Assembly: GCF_900119895.1 (NCBI RefSeq)
Contig: NZ_FQLR01000002.1
Coordinates: forward strand, 62,001 to 126,000
Direction: 5' to 3'
DNA from: Collinsella phocaeensis
Lineage (GTDB): Bacteria > Actinomycetota > Coriobacteriia > Coriobacteriales > Coriobacteriaceae
DNA: 64,000 nucleotides
The notes below the pieces were generated by a model. It was not told the DNA's origin. It saw only the letters and a program-made list of their open reading frames with translations, and did no database searches. The translations under genes and the position numbers were made by a program. Of the stretch, positions 63,900 through 64,000 are shown piece after piece (position 1 is the first letter of the stretch; every line of letters starts with the position of its first letter).

Positions 63900-64000
63900 G
63901 CCGCCGCCCTTTCAATCTCCTATGTGATCGCAGCCATTTTAGACGAAACGCGACGGCCCCTCATCAAGAAGGACCGCCGCGAAGCAATCGACGCTAGAGC

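Overview
The window is high-GC bacterial DNA with densely packed operons. It looks like a gut anaerobe of the Coriobacteriia (Collinsella/Olsenella type). Pointers are a glycyl-radical activase (PflA), a one-polypeptide FGAM synthase, kdpFABC with divergent kdpDE, a Gram-positive dlt operon, and many multidrug/peptide ABC systems with XRE, LuxR, MerR and TetR regulators. The taxon is inferred from protein character and GC content; no rRNA or tRNA gene was seen.

Layout. 1-7.7 kb: the end of a DUF4097-like protein, an ABC transporter trio (749-3271), a DUF1648 gene, an AAA ATPase, an XRE regulator, gene remnants and a membrane LuxR regulator. 7.8-11.3 kb: an ABC-2 exporter (one ATPase, two permeases). 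11.9-13.5 kb: pyrG. 14-17.4 kb: a decayed BceRS/BceB-like cluster whose kinase has lost its ATPase domain at a repeat. 19.6-28.1 kb: kdpCBAF (minus strand) and kdpDE (plus strand) diverging from a 475-bp region with a large palindrome. 28.2-33 kb: a fused MacB-like ABC transporter and an AI-2E family permease. 33.5-38.2 kb: dltA-B-C-X-D, with a short DltX-like protein between dltC and dltD. 38.7-42.5 kb: purL. 42.9-47.4 kb: an ECF sigma factor operon with an ABC transporter. 47.5-49.1 kb: an IS110/IS1111-type element. 49.2-56.4 kb: accessory genes (flavin-binding protein, TetR/MFS pair, methyltransferase, a frameshifted B3/B4-domain gene, DNA glycosylase, TipA-like MerR regulator, GNAT). 56.5-63 kb: an eight-gene operon with a divergent GntR regulator. 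63.1-63.9 kb: pflA.

The best candidate for an under-described system is the 56.5-62.0 kb operon. It encodes a deacetylase-like amidohydrolase, a PRD-domain protein, an SFCGS glycine-rich protein, DUF4312, two integral membrane proteins (DUF4311, DUF4310), a DgaE-like PLP ammonia-lyase and a KDGP aldolase. This matches the Enterococcus EF_0829-EF_0839 type locus. It reads as uptake of an N-acylated amino-sugar acid, deacylation, deamination and aldol cleavage to pyruvate and glyceraldehyde 3-phosphate. The transporter is uncharacterised and may be phosphotransferase-like.

A second theme is a dispersed REP-like palindrome of about 33 bp with core GGGACAGGCAC / GTGCCTGTCCC. About 22 copies lie in the window, often as inverted pairs. 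They sit at gene ends, encode the C-terminal tails of two proteins, mark the junction between two truncated genes, and lie next to the insertion sequence. No REP-associated transposase is in the window.
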